From: an uncultured Muribaculaceae bacterium
GTDB lineage: Bacteria > Bacteroidota > Bacteroidia > Bacteroidales > Muribaculaceae
DNA length: 64,000 nucleotides
NCBI GenBank assembly: GCA_910578075.1
Contig: CAJTPK010000007.1
Location: 62,001 to 126,000 of the forward strand
Reading direction: 5' to 3'
The notes below the pieces were generated by a model, which made no database searches, had not been told where the DNA came from, and saw only the letters and a list, made by a program, of their open reading frames with translations. Made by a program: the position numbers and the translations under genes. The number at the start of each line of letters is the position of its first letter. Position 1 is the stretch's first letter. Shown here in pieces: positions 44,419-54,762 of the stretch.

Positions 44419-45363
44419 CTAAACCACGGGCTGAATGTCATATTCCGAATAAGAACCGATATGCCTGGTCTTTTTCTCTTCGAAAATATCGGAAATCTTT
44501 AGGAAAATGCCGGTTTCCTCCACATCACCGAATTCCTTGTTGATTGCCGTGCCGAACACTCTCATTGTCGGTGACAAAGCCATGTAGGAATTCACAAGTG
44601 GTGGAATCTTGAGATCATGTTCTCGTATGAAATGATTGAGAATACGGAAATCTTCCTTATAGTCCGTTCCTGTGAAACGAGCCTGGATCTCCGGGGAATC
44701 AGCAGCTGTAGGCAATGCCTCTATTGGTGTCACAAGTCCGTCGGGATCCGGGAAATGGCGATGCATGAAGCCAAGTATCATGTCGCGGCATTCACTGTTG
44801 TAATGCGGATACATGGTCACTTTACCGAACAAATATTCTATTTCCGGATTTTTAACAGTCAGAGCTCCGAGACCATCCCACAGATTGTCAAGAGCATACA
44901 GCGCCTTATGACCAGCTTTGGTGGTCTGGTATTCAAGAGCCACGAACGATCGTCCGAGCTCGATGGTCTTGGGTAGGAACTCCGTAAGGAAACGCCCTGA
45001 GAAATTAAACATATGCGCTGTGGCGATACGGGGTGTGCCATCCGCAATCTCTATATCTTTTCCAAGGATAAACCGGTAACCGCCCACAATCTCGCGGTCA
45101 GCGGGATTCCATACGATCATCTGCCGGCACGGGACAGGCATGGTGTCAAACTCGTCAATATCGCACTCGAGGCCTGTGCCTCCACCGGCATCGCGAAAAG
45201 CGATCTCACGCAGACGACCGATCTCGCGCATAGTGTTTGGCGCACAGAAAGCATCGACCACATAAATCTCATTGTCGCCTTTGTTGGTGTGACGGAGAAG
45301 ACGCGCTGGTGTCAGCTCCGCCTCAATAAGCACGGGGTCTATTTTATCTATAATGGGCTGCAT
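44419..45363 (-). CDS. glsB: GlsB/OlsB-like amino acid N-acyltransferase (GNAT-related)
   Basis: 314 residues from the ATG at 45363 (GTG also possible at 45372). The pattern ELTPARLLRHTNKGDNEIYV, MREIGRLREIAFRDAGGGTG, IVWNPADREIVGGYRFI and ELGRSFVALEYQ is that of the Bacteroidota family whose characterised member makes N-acylglycine, the first step to glycine lipids. The acyl donor is acyl-ACP. Glycine lipids support envelope stress resistance. The O-acyltransferase partner glsA, often adjacent, is not here; the next gene is an ATP-grasp protein. The substrate amino acid cannot be read from sequence alone. Confidence 0.72.
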   Translation of the reverse strand: MQPIIDKIDPVLIEAELTPARLLRHTNKGDNEIYVVDAFCAPNTMREIGRLREIAFRDAGGGTGLECDIDEFDTMPVPCRQMIVWNPADREIVGGYRFILGKDIEIADGTPRIATAHMFNFSGRFLTEFLPKTIELGRSFVALEYQTTKAGHKALYALDNLWDGLGALTVKNPEIEYLFGKVTMYPHYNSECRDMILGFMHRHFPDPDGLVTPIEALPTAADSPEIQARFTGTDYKEDFRILNHFIREHDLKIPPLVNSYMALSPTMRVFGTAINKEFGDVEETGIFLKISDIFEEKKTRHIGSYSEYDIQPVV

Positions 45364-45472
45364 ATCTATCACAGGAGTCTGCCGGCAACTGACGGCATTC
45401 AGTCTGCAAAATTAATAAAATCTGATTTAGTTTGCAATACCATGCTCCGAATAGCCGTCAATCTCCATCTCA

Positions 45473-45946
45473 TCACCATGGTGCGCGGTTCATACGGTCG
45501 TAGACATATGTCTGTACAGAGCCATTGCCGGTGCGCCATTGCATCCACAGAGTATCGCCTCCGTGTGTGAACCAATAATTCATTGTAACCGGCTCTGAAT
45601 ATTCATACTGTATATTGATCTGATAGCTTGATGTCCCGGTGTTGGAATCCTGGCTATAGTATACTATACGCTCTGTATATTCCCTGCCACGTTGCAGATA
45701 ATAGTAGAAACCTCTTCCGTTACCATTGAAATACAAATAGTTGGCATCTTCATCCGATACTGTGTCGCTGTTATATTGCACAAGCCCCCAGTATCCCGAA
45801 AGACGCGTATCGTTGAAGGTGTCCCATCCCGAGGGCGGTCCTCCCCACCAATTGTCGTCATCTACGCTGCAGGATGTCAATCCCACGGAAAGAAGCATGG
45901 CCAGCATAATAGCCGACATCATACCTGTTAATTTTGAAATCTTCAT
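45473..45946 (-). CDS. Small acidic surface lipoprotein, unknown function
   Basis: 157 residues. The lipobox LTSC (Cys at about residue 26) is followed by SVDDDN, an acid-rich start that in Bacteroidota tends to send lipoproteins to the cell surface. The rest is Tyr/Trp/Gly-rich beta structure (LSGYWGLVQYNSD, YLYFNGNGRGFYYYLQRG, YWFTHGGDTLWMQWR), resembling the lipocalin-like small proteins of the phylum. No family recognised. It lies 84 bp downstream of the hybrid regulator gene on the same strand. Confidence 0.75.
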   Translation of the reverse strand: MKISKLTGMMSAIMLAMLLSVGLTSCSVDDDNWWGGPPSGWDTFNDTRLSGYWGLVQYNSDTVSDEDANYLYFNGNGRGFYYYLQRGREYTERIVYYSQDSNTGTSSYQINIQYEYSEPVTMNYWFTHGGDTLWMQWRTGNGSVQTYVYDRMNRAPW

Positions 45947-46030
45947 AGCAATATGGTTTTTATGTGATAGGCTCTATGAGACTGTTACTCACATTGAACT
46001 GATATATTATTCTCAACAACCATCTCCTGC

Positions 46031-49000
46031 TTATAGTTTATCCGAAGGTTTATATTCAGATGGGAGAACACCGAATTCCTCTTTGAAACATTGTCGGAAA
46101 TTTCCGGGACTGCCCATCCCCACCATAAATGCGATCTCTGAAACAGTGTAGCGCCCCGTGACGAGCAGTTCGGCTGCGGCACGGGCCCTCATCCTGCGTA
46201 TCATACCCGTCACAGTCAGCCCAGTCACGGCTTTCACCTTACGATAGAGTGTGGAATGGCTCATGCACATCGCATCGGCAATGAATCCCACATCCAAACT
46301 ATCACCTGAAATATTATCGCTGATGATCGAGCTCACTTTCTCTATGAATTCGGCATCTTTCTCGCTCAGGCTCGATACAATAGGAGATTCCTCATCAATC
46401 TTGCCATCATCCTTCCCATCATCCTTCTCCATGACTCCTCTGGCAAGTTTATGACGCGAAGACATAATATTTGCAATCCTCGACCGTAGCAGCGAAGATG
46501 AGAATGGTTTGGTGATGTAAGAATCGGCTCCTGCCTCATATGCCTCCCTTCGGGCATCCTCCGCGATTTTGGCAGTCACTATAATAACAGGTATATATTC
46601 TGTCTCGGCAGCTGACTTCAATGCCCTGACCATACTGATACCATCCATCTTGGGCATCATTATATCTGATATTATTATATCCGGCAGAATACTCCGCGCC
46701 TTGGCAAGCCCCTCGCTGCCATTTGTGGCAGACACCACATCATACTCAGATTCAAGAGAGGAATTGATATAGTTGATGATATCAACATTATCCTCCACGA
46801 CAAGAACAGTTGGACGCTCTGGAGATTCGCTGGTTTTCACCTCCTCGACAACCGCCTCTTTTTCGGCTTCGCAGAGATACCCCTCCGCGCGTCTGTCCGC
46901 ATTTGGGTAGGAATTGTCAGTATGGAGACGGAATCTAAATGTGGAGCCTCTGTCCGGCTCGCTCTCTGCAAATATCTCTCCTTCATGAATTTTAACAAGA
47001 TTATATACCAATGCAAGACCTATACCTGTTCCGAGTTTTGTTTCAGCGCTCCTGTCGCGGTAATAGCGGTCGAAAATGTGTCTTAGAGTTTCCGCCCCCA
47101 TACCGATTCCGGTGTCGCTGACTGCAATCTCGGTGAAGGGGACGCCAGATTCCTCACAGTGATAGAGTTTGAGTGAGATAACTCCAGCTACCGTATATTT
47201 GCACGCGTTCGACAAAAGATTATCAACAATCATGGCGACAATCTCCGGATCATACCACAATCTGAAATCGCCCTCCTCCACATCTATCCTTATATCTACA
47301 GCGGCATTGGTGTTCAATTCGCGATATCGCCCTCCTATATCGGCGACAAGCTGACCAAGATCACCATAAGCCACACGCAATTCACGGTTTTGCGTTTCCG
47401 TTCGTCTGAATTCAAGAATACTGTTGATCAGATCGATGAGCCGAGAGGCGGATTTATGGATAACCCCTATTTTTCTGGAATGGTCAGCCGACAGCGACTT
47501 ATCCGACTTCATGTCGTCAAGAGGACCGAGAATCAACGTCAGAGGCGTGCGCAGCTCATGCGTTATGTTGGTAAAGAAACGCAACCGCTCCGCATTCAGT
47601 TCCTGTTCATGGCGGCTGTTCTGACGCTCAAGATCAAGGGCATATTCCAAGGCAAGTCTTTTCTTGTAAAAACGTATTGCGAACCATGCCGCAAGTATGA
47701 CTGCAACGGCATAAAGAAGTTTCGCCCACCACGTAGCCCAAAGCGGTGGAGTTATGACAAAAGCAAGCTCTGTCTGCGCATAGACCGATGGTGAATTCCT
47801 GCGACAAGCCTTTACCGTCAACCGATAATTTCCTGGAGGAAGATTACGCAGAAACACGCCCGTGGAACTATCGCCCTCATACCATCTCGAATCCACGCCT
47901 TCCACTTTATACCAATATTCCACAGCGGAAGTCTGCGCGGCATCAAGAATATTGAAAGAAACCCTTAGGGTATTGCGGTCGTAAGGGAATTCGAGTTTGC
48001 CAACAGGAGCGAAAATCTCCTCTTCCGGCTGATGATTATCACGTCCATAGACAATTACCGAGGTAATGGCAGGTGCCGGCACGGGAGAAACCGATTTCAA
48101 AAGGTCCCGGTCGAGATAATGAATGCCGAAATGAGATCCGAAAAACAGTTCGCCTGCCTCACCTTCCGCCACACTGGCGCCCGAAAAGTCACCATTAGTC
48201 ACGCCATCCGCATTTCCGAAATTCGCTATCGTGCCGTCCGTACGCATCACGCTGATTCCGGAACCTGTTGTCATCCACAGACACCCTTCCCGATCAATTT
48301 TAATACCCCTTATATTAGCGTCAGCAAGACCGGAGGCTGCATCAATGATGGTGTCTATCTCAGCCTCAGGAGTCAGCTTTACCAACCCATCTCCCGTGGC
48401 GGCCCAAACATGGCTGCCGGCATCGATCAGCTGATTAACGGTGTTAGTATGAAGACCGGTCCAAGTGGCAGCCTTATAAAGCTGTTTGAAATCAGATGAA
48501 TACACGGTAACTCCTCCACCGAAGGAGCCCACCCATATATTTCCGTCCGGTCGCACAAGTATAGTCCTTATCCATTCATCCGACAGCTTTCCATCCACGG
48601 TATACCTTTTTCCCTTAACTTTTCCATCCGGTGAAAAGCGTATTAATCCCTGACCATTTCCGGCAAGGATATCACCCTCTGGAGTCTCGGCAAAACATCT
48701 TACATCTGAACCGGGCACAGCATCAAGAATTCCCGGAATATTTGAATCCGCAGGAATCACTGCCACACTTCCATCATATGTCCCTATCCATAACGTTCCA
48801 TGGCTGTCAACCATAGAGGCGAGCACCGATTTCCCTTTGAGGTGATTCAAAGCATTACCGGCTGAAAAATCTCCTCCGCCAAGTGACAACACATCCAAAC
48901 CGCCTCCATCGCTACCCACGAAAAGAGTATTTCCTCTCAATGCAAGCGATGTCACAGGATTTCGTGTCGCGCCGTGACCGAATGGCAAGGCAGTATGACA

Positions 49001-50062
49001 TATCATATCAATCCCGTCTCCGTAAGTGCCGATCCATATATTGCCGAAAGAATCCTCAAACGTGCAATGCACAGTTTTATTTGATACTTTTCCGCCATCT
49101 CCTCCTTCAGGAAGCATATTGACAAACTCCACTTCAGATGGTGATTTCATCACCAGACTTTTGAGATCAAGAATGCTGACTCCTCCGTTTTCAGTCGATA
49201 CCCACAATCTGCCATGCGAGTCCGTCATCAGACCGTAAACACTGTTGGACACGAGCGATGATCTCCTGCCTTCTTCATGACGGAAACATGTGAATGTTTC
49301 CGTCTCCGGATTGAAAAGGGCAAGTCCTCCATCAGTTCCTACCCACACATTTCCATTGTTGTCAGGCAATACAGCCCTGACACCATTCCCTGGCAAAGAT
49401 GCCGGATTTGCCACATCGTGCATGAAATTCCGAACGCTCTTTTTTAGCGGGTCAAACACTGAGAATCCGCAGTTGACATGCCCGACATAGACCATTCCTG
49501 CATTTTCCCTCATCGTCCACACATGATCATCCGGCCATCCATCGACAGTCCGCGAATTAAAATGACTGAATTTACCACTCTCAGGATCCATCAGATCGAT
49601 ACCATCCGTATAAGTGGCCACCCATAACTTGCCGCCGGCTGCCGGAGCTATATCTGTGACTCCTGGGCTACCTATGGCATCCGGATTGCCTGTATCCGGG
49701 CGATAATGGGTAAATGTATAATCGGAGCAGTCAAGCCTGTCAAGCCCGTGGCGTTGGTTTGCAATCCATAGCACATTGGCGGTGGTGTCAGCGTAAATGC
49801 GGTTTAATTCGTTCGACATAGGTGAATTTCCGCCCCCTTTCCTGAAAGGGCGGAAACGTGTGCCGTCAAACCGGTTCAGGCCTGATTCTGTAGAAACCCA
49901 CACAAAACCGTTACGATCCTGGGCCATCCCCATGATATAATTATTCGACAAGCCCTGCTCTGCCCCAAGCCGCGATATATTGACGGCAGCTTGCACAGCA
50001 GCGGCAGTCAATCCGAATGCCAGGAAGCAAAGAAGGAATAAGTTTCTAAAAGTACGTTTCAT
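46031..50062 (-). CDS. Hybrid two-component system regulator (HTCS) of the PUL
   Basis: 1343 residues. The signal peptide (ending AAAVQA) is followed by about 660 residues of two-component propeller repeats (NGNVWVGTDGGLALFN-like blades), a Y_Y_Y domain (to about 780) and one membrane helix (LLYAVAVILAAWFAIRF). The cytoplasmic part has HisKA with H835 (ITHELRTPLTLIL), HATPase (NLLSNACKYT, GTGIGLALVYNLV), a receiver with D1133 (ISDIMMPKMDG) and a C-terminal AraC-type HTH. HTCS proteins bind an oligosaccharide in the periplasm and activate their adjacent PUL. It is divergent from the lipoprotein-SusC-SusD operon, 195 bp apart, which fits that job. Confidence 0.95.
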   Translation of the reverse strand: MKRTFRNLFLLCFLAFGLTAAAVQAAVNISRLGAEQGLSNNYIMGMAQDRNGFVWVSTESGLNRFDGTRFRPFRKGGGNSPMSNELNRIYADTTANVLWIANQRHGLDRLDCSDYTFTHYRPDTGNPDAIGSPGVTDIAPAAGGKLWVATYTDGIDLMDPESGKFSHFNSRTVDGWPDDHVWTMRENAGMVYVGHVNCGFSVFDPLKKSVRNFMHDVANPASLPGNGVRAVLPDNNGNVWVGTDGGLALFNPETETFTCFRHEEGRRSSLVSNSVYGLMTDSHGRLWVSTENGGVSILDLKSLVMKSPSEVEFVNMLPEGGDGGKVSNKTVHCTFEDSFGNIWIGTYGDGIDMICHTALPFGHGATRNPVTSLALRGNTLFVGSDGGGLDVLSLGGGDFSAGNALNHLKGKSVLASMVDSHGTLWIGTYDGSVAVIPADSNIPGILDAVPGSDVRCFAETPEGDILAGNGQGLIRFSPDGKVKGKRYTVDGKLSDEWIRTILVRPDGNIWVGSFGGGVTVYSSDFKQLYKAATWTGLHTNTVNQLIDAGSHVWAATGDGLVKLTPEAEIDTIIDAASGLADANIRGIKIDREGCLWMTTGSGISVMRTDGTIANFGNADGVTNGDFSGASVAEGEAGELFFGSHFGIHYLDRDLLKSVSPVPAPAITSVIVYGRDNHQPEEEIFAPVGKLEFPYDRNTLRVSFNILDAAQTSAVEYWYKVEGVDSRWYEGDSSTGVFLRNLPPGNYRLTVKACRRNSPSVYAQTELAFVITPPLWATWWAKLLYAVAVILAAWFAIRFYKKRLALEYALDLERQNSRHEQELNAERLRFFTNITHELRTPLTLILGPLDDMKSDKSLSADHSRKIGVIHKSASRLIDLINSILEFRRTETQNRELRVAYGDLGQLVADIGGRYRELNTNAAVDIRIDVEEGDFRLWYDPEIVAMIVDNLLSNACKYTVAGVISLKLYHCEESGVPFTEIAVSDTGIGMGAETLRHIFDRYYRDRSAETKLGTGIGLALVYNLVKIHEGEIFAESEPDRGSTFRFRLHTDNSYPNADRRAEGYLCEAEKEAVVEEVKTSESPERPTVLVVEDNVDIINYINSSLESEYDVVSATNGSEGLAKARSILPDIIISDIMMPKMDGISMVRALKSAAETEYIPVIIVTAKIAEDARREAYEAGADSYITKPFSSSLLRSRIANIMSSRHKLARGVMEKDDGKDDGKIDEESPIVSSLSEKDAEFIEKVSSIISDNISGDSLDVGFIADAMCMSHSTLYRKVKAVTGLTVTGMIRRMRARAAAELLVTGRYTVSEIAFMVGMGSPGNFRQCFKEEFGVLPSEYKPSDKL

Positions 50063-50084
50063 GCGGATATGGAATATTTTTATG

Positions 50085-50092
50085 CAAATATA
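50085..50092 (-). promoter_or_regulatory. Putative -7 box (TATATTTG) for the HTCS gene
   Basis: On the minus strand TATATTTG matches TAnnTTTG 22 bp before the start codon. No good -33 box is seen. Confidence 0.4.
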
Positions 50093-50199
50093 ACCATTGA
50101 TTGCTTAAAAACCGACCTTCAACCCCTATCTGACCCCATTTTGACGAATTTCGACCATCGGATGACGAAAAACAGCCCGCTCTCTATCAAGTTTTAACA

Positions 50200-50207
50200 T
50201 AAATTTG
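50200..50207 (+). promoter_or_regulatory. Putative -7 box (TAAATTTG) of the PUL operon
   Basis: TAAATTTG lies 50 bp before the first PUL gene. The missing -33 box agrees with a promoter that needs an activator such as the HTCS, though the operator itself was not identified in the 195-bp gap. Confidence 0.45.
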
Positions 50208-50257
50208 CAAACGTAATAAACCAGAAACTAACTAACATTATTAACCAAACCTGCACC

Positions 50258-51733
50258 ATGAAAAAGAAGCGCTTTATGCTTGGCATTCTGGCTGCGTTAG
50301 CAATAGCCACTTGCCCCTCATGTGATGACAAAGAGACATGGCCCCAGGTCGACGGTAAAGAGCCCGTTATCGCTCTTGAATCGTCGGAAATAGGGTCGCG
50401 TGTCGGACGGACATTCAATATCAAGGGCAAGGTGAGCGACGCCGACGGCATCAGTTCAATCAAACTTGAATGCCTCCCGCTTTATCTTGACAAAACTATC
50501 GACATCATCTCCATTTACGGTGAACCTCTTAAGGAGTACGATCTGGATTACAAAGTTACCTCAGACCTTACTGAGGCCGGAGATATTTTCAACATCCGCA
50601 TCACCGTTACCGATGTCCTCGGCAAAACGGCATCAGAAATATGCAAGGTGGATATGAATGGAGATATTGACGCTCCCATATTCACAATCGCACCGGCGGA
50701 AGAGATGACGGTGCTTCTAAAGGATGACGCCGTTCTGGAATTAAGTTTCTCTGTCACCGATGACCGCGCGCTCGCCAAGATTGAAGTGGCTGTTCCCGCC
50801 ATCGGTTTCAACGATGAGATAACCACATTCGAGAATCCCCGCGCCTACAACTATTCCCGCACTTTGACTTTCCCGACAGTAAATGCAGATTACGACCTTA
50901 CTGTAAAAGCTACCGATATGGCGGGATTGACATCTGAGCGTGAATGCGTTATTCATGTGAACGACACTCCCGACTTTGCCAAGATGTGGCTCGCGGATGT
51001 CGCCACAGCCGAAGAACTTAACAGCGATGTCATGGGTGTGCCTATGCTTATCGATCATGTCGGTCAATTCTGCTACGAGGCCCGTTACTATAACGAGAAG
51101 GCAGGAACTGAGATATTCTTCATTCCACAGCGCACGGACTTCCGCCCCATCTGCTATGGTCTTGACCCCAACGACAACACACGCATCACAGGCGAGGTCG
51201 ACAATGCAAAACCATTTGTGCTTGATCAAGCCAAGATGTATTACCACATCACCTTCAATATACTCACCAAAACCTACACCATCGAAACCTACTCTCCATC
51301 AAGCGCAGTTGTGCCCTACCCCCACAAATTCGGGGCTAAGGAGATGGATCTCTGGGAGAACGGATCAGAACTTGCCGACTTCTGGTTTGGATACACCACG
51401 GAAGGACCTAAAAACATCAGCCGATTCACTCAGGATCCCGACAACCCCTGCCGATTCTGGATGGAGGATAAACTGAGTCTCAAAGCCGGCAGACATTCCG
51501 GATTCATCATCCATAACTATCATTCCGACGGATGGTGGAACTATTGCACCTGGCGAGCAGACAATGAACAGGATCCCGAGCGTGCCGGATATTACGGCAA
51601 AGCATGGAATCCGGCATGGAAGCAACCTATGGCAGACGACCTCTGGTTCAAGCCTCCGGTGCCTGCCGACGGCAACTACCGTCTCTATTTCGATGCCCAT
51701 CTGGGTCATATTAAAATTGTTCCGGTAAAATAA
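50258..51733 (+). CDS. PUL-encoded surface lipoprotein, probable glycan-binding protein
   Basis: 491 residues. The lipobox CPSC (Cys at about residue 23) is followed by DDKETWP, an acidic surface-export start. Two or three Ig/PKD-like beta domains (about 30-245: FNIKGKVSDADGISSIKL, ELSFSVTDDRALAKIEV, YDLTVKATDMAGLT) precede a C-terminal part with repeated AKMYYHITFNILTKTYTIETY-like and NYRLYFDAHLGHIKIVPV strands, reminiscent of SusE/SusF starch-binding modules. Aromatic residues are abundant near the end (DGWWNYCTW). It probably binds the PUL glycan at the surface. Unusually it stands before susC, with a 7-bp gap, rather than after susD. Confidence 0.75.
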   Translation: MKKKRFMLGILAALAIATCPSCDDKETWPQVDGKEPVIALESSEIGSRVGRTFNIKGKVSDADGISSIKLECLPLYLDKTIDIISIYGEPLKEYDLDYKVTSDLTEAGDIFNIRITVTDVLGKTASEICKVDMNGDIDAPIFTIAPAEEMTVLLKDDAVLELSFSVTDDRALAKIEVAVPAIGFNDEITTFENPRAYNYSRTLTFPTVNADYDLTVKATDMAGLTSERECVIHVNDTPDFAKMWLADVATAEELNSDVMGVPMLIDHVGQFCYEARYYNEKAGTEIFFIPQRTDFRPICYGLDPNDNTRITGEVDNAKPFVLDQAKMYYHITFNILTKTYTIETYSPSSAVVPYPHKFGAKEMDLWENGSELADFWFGYTTEGPKNISRFTQDPDNPCRFWMEDKLSLKAGRHSGFIIHNYHSDGWWNYCTWRADNEQDPERAGYYGKAWNPAWKQPMADDLWFKPPVPADGNYRLYFDAHLGHIKIVPVK

Positions 51734-51740
51734 CAAAACC

Positions 51741-54700
51741 ATGAAAAGATATATAATCGTAATACTCACCGCCCTGATGGCTGTCTGCGCACATGCGCAG
51801 ACACGCATCAGCGGCACAGTGACAGACCAGCAGGGAGAACCGCTCATCGGAGCCACGGTATCCACTGCCGGTGGAGGCGCGGTCACCGACCTGGAGGGCC
51901 GCTACAGCATCACAGCTCAGCCCAAGGGATCCCTCACATTCTCATATGTGGGATATAAAACCCAGACTGTAAAAATTGAGGGACGGACCACTATCGACAT
52001 CGTAATGGAGGAGAACTCGGAAGTGCTCGAGGATCTTGTCGTTGTCGGTTACGGTGTTGCAAAGAAGAGCGACCTCACCAGTTCCATATCAACTGTAAAA
52101 GGAAGCCAGATCACGGAAGTAACCACAGGAAATCCTATGGATGCGCTCCAGGGTAAGGTAAACGGTGTGCAGATCACCTCAGGCGGTGGTCCGGGCACCG
52201 CTCCCAAAGTAATCATCCGAGGCATCACTACCGTCAACGGAAGCGCTCCGCTTTATGTAGTGGACGGTGTGCCTATCGGAACTGATATCAACTTCCTCAA
52301 TTCCGGTGACATCGAAAGCATGGAAGTACTTAAAGACGCTTCCTCCGCAGCCATCTACGGCACACGAGGCTCCAACGGTGTGATACTCATCACCACCAAG
52401 AAAGGCTCCGAGGGAAAAACAAGATTCAATCTTAGCGCCTCCGTGGGTTTCCAGACATTGAAGAAACCGGCCATGGCTGGTGCCGGTGAATATGAAAAGG
52501 TGATCAACGCCCGCTATACCAATGACGGCAGTTCTCCACTCTGGAACAGCCCCAAGACCGGTTACACCGATGGAGAAGGCACCGACTGGTGGGACACCGT
52601 GGTCAACAAGACCGCCCTTATCCAGAACTATCAGCTCGGCATGTCGGGAGGTTCAAGCAAATACACCTACAACCTCAGCCTGGGATATTTCCACAACGCA
52701 TCCCAATTTGACTATGGCTACTGGGACAAGCTCAACATCCGACTCAACACTGAATATAAATTCAACAAATATGTTCTTGCCGGAATCAATCTTGCCCCAC
52801 GCATGGAATCTTGGGACGACAGTCCGAGTGACTTTGGCTCTATCCTGGCAATGGACCCCACCACACCGGTATTCAAGCCGGAGGATCAGTGGGTGCATAA
52901 TGTATACGACAATTACCAGCGCAGCTACAACAACTCGACATGGAACCCTGCCGCCAACATAGCTCGCAGCAACGGTCATTCGCGTGAATTCGGCATGTTC
53001 CTTGACCCCTATATCCAGCTCATGCCTGTGAAGGGATTGACAGTGCGCACGCAGTTTGGTGTAAACGCACGTTTCCGCCGCACTGATGGCTTCACACCTC
53101 AGTTCTTTATCGACCCGCAGGAACAGGAGGTATATAACAAGGCCTCACGAAAAATGACGCAGAACTTAGACTGGAACTGGACCAACACTGTCAACTATAC
53201 AAATACTTTCGCAGAGAAGCACAACATCAATGCGGTAGTGGGCTTCACTGCGGAGAAATTCGCGGATTACTGGGTTTACGGCTCTCGCGATGCTGTGCCC
53301 GGAAACAGCGATACTCTACAGGAGGTGCATGCCGGAACTCTAAACCAGAACGCAGACGGCAACACGTCATACAACACTTTAATCTCTTACCTCGCACGTG
53401 CGATGTATAACTTCGATGGCCGCTACTACCTCACGGCATCAGTACGTGTGGATGGCTCTTCGAAATTTGCAAAAGGCAATAAATACGCCACGTTCCCTTC
53501 CGTTTCCGCAGCATGGAGAATCAGCAACGAGGCATTCATGCGCAATCAGGATGTAGTCAACAACCTCAAGCTGCGCCTTGGCTGGGGACGGGTAGGTAAC
53601 CAGAACATCGACAGTTCAGCGTATCTTACGCTGCTCGACAGTAAAGATGCTGTCATAGGTGGCGTCCGTGTGCCCGGAACCGCGATCTCAAGCGTGGGCA
53701 ATAACCAGCTACGCTGGGAGACAGTGGAAGACTTCGACCTTGGTCTCGACATGAGTTTCCTTGACTCGCGTCTGGAGGTTACGGCAGATGTATACCGTAA
53801 AAAGTCGCACGACATGCTGTATAAGAAAGAGAACATCCTGTCATTGGGCTACCCCAACTGGAACGGAGCTGTGACGATGAATATCGGAAAGATGCAGGCC
53901 ACAGGCTGGGAGGTATCGGTAAGCTGGCGCGACCGTGTGGGTGATTTCTCCTACAATGCTGGTGTGAATCTTTCCGGAGTAAAGAACAAGGCTGTGAAAC
54001 TCTCCGGTGACGGACCAGTGCTTAAATCGGACTTCAATATGGACAAGATCATCCGTAATGAGGATGGCGGAGAGATAAGCCGTTTCTATGGATTTGTGGC
54101 AGACGGCATCTTCCAGAACTGGGCGGATGTGAAATCGCACACCGATGAACACGGTAATCTTATCCAACCCAATGCCCGGCCGGGTGATATCCGTTTCCTT
54201 GACCTCAACAACAATGGAACAATCGATGATGGCGACAAGACCTATATCGGTAATGCTTATCCGAAACTGATGCTTGGTTTCAACCTCGCACTAAACTGGC
54301 GCAACTGGGACTTCTCAACCAATTTCTACGGCACATTCGGCAATGATGTCTTCAATACCACCAAACGCCGCTATTCCGGCGCAGGCAACGACAACACATG
54401 GGCCGGCGCATGGGAGAAATCATGGAGAGGAGAAGGGACATCCAACGATCTTCCCCGCCTGTCGGCATCCGACCCCAACCAGAACTACAACCGTGTGTCA
54501 AGTTTCTATGTGGAGGATGGCTCATATTTCCGGTGCAAGATGATGCAGCTTGGTTATACTATCCCCGAGAAACTGCTCAGAGGTATGAAGCTGCGAGTTT
54601 ACGTCTCGGCACAAAATCTTTTCACTATCTCACGATATTCAGGCATGGACCCCGAACGTCCTCAGAACGACGGGGGTGCAATAGACACCGGTATCGACTG

Positions 54701-54755
54701 GACTTCTTATCCCAATCCCCGCACTTTCCTATTCGGAGTGGACTTCAAATTCTGA
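51741..54755 (+). CDS. susC: SusC/RagA-type TonB-dependent outer-membrane transporter
   Basis: 1004 residues. Signal peptide about 1-20 (ending CAHAQ), then a carboxypeptidase-regulatory-like domain (RISGTVTDQQGEPLIGATVS), the TonB box region (EDLVVVGYGVAKKSDLT), the plug (VIIRGITTVNGSAPLYVVDG, ASSAAIYGTRGSNGVILIT) and a 22-strand barrel ending in FLFGVDFKF. With SusD it forms the pedal-bin importer for large oligosaccharides. It is coupled to the lipoprotein upstream and susD downstream (7 bp each). Confidence 0.96.
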   Translation: MKRYIIVILTALMAVCAHAQTRISGTVTDQQGEPLIGATVSTAGGGAVTDLEGRYSITAQPKGSLTFSYVGYKTQTVKIEGRTTIDIVMEENSEVLEDLVVVGYGVAKKSDLTSSISTVKGSQITEVTTGNPMDALQGKVNGVQITSGGGPGTAPKVIIRGITTVNGSAPLYVVDGVPIGTDINFLNSGDIESMEVLKDASSAAIYGTRGSNGVILITTKKGSEGKTRFNLSASVGFQTLKKPAMAGAGEYEKVINARYTNDGSSPLWNSPKTGYTDGEGTDWWDTVVNKTALIQNYQLGMSGGSSKYTYNLSLGYFHNASQFDYGYWDKLNIRLNTEYKFNKYVLAGINLAPRMESWDDSPSDFGSILAMDPTTPVFKPEDQWVHNVYDNYQRSYNNSTWNPAANIARSNGHSREFGMFLDPYIQLMPVKGLTVRTQFGVNARFRRTDGFTPQFFIDPQEQEVYNKASRKMTQNLDWNWTNTVNYTNTFAEKHNINAVVGFTAEKFADYWVYGSRDAVPGNSDTLQEVHAGTLNQNADGNTSYNTLISYLARAMYNFDGRYYLTASVRVDGSSKFAKGNKYATFPSVSAAWRISNEAFMRNQDVVNNLKLRLGWGRVGNQNIDSSAYLTLLDSKDAVIGGVRVPGTAISSVGNNQLRWETVEDFDLGLDMSFLDSRLEVTADVYRKKSHDMLYKKENILSLGYPNWNGAVTMNIGKMQATGWEVSVSWRDRVGDFSYNAGVNLSGVKNKAVKLSGDGPVLKSDFNMDKIIRNEDGGEISRFYGFVADGIFQNWADVKSHTDEHGNLIQPNARPGDIRFLDLNNNGTIDDGDKTYIGNAYPKLMLGFNLALNWRNWDFSTNFYGTFGNDVFNTTKRRYSGAGNDNTWAGAWEKSWRGEGTSNDLPRLSASDPNQNYNRVSSFYVEDGSYFRCKMMQLGYTIPEKLLRGMKLRVYVSAQNLFTISRYSGMDPERPQNDGGAIDTGIDWTSYPNPRTFLFGVDFKF

Positions 54756-54762
54756 CAACAAT

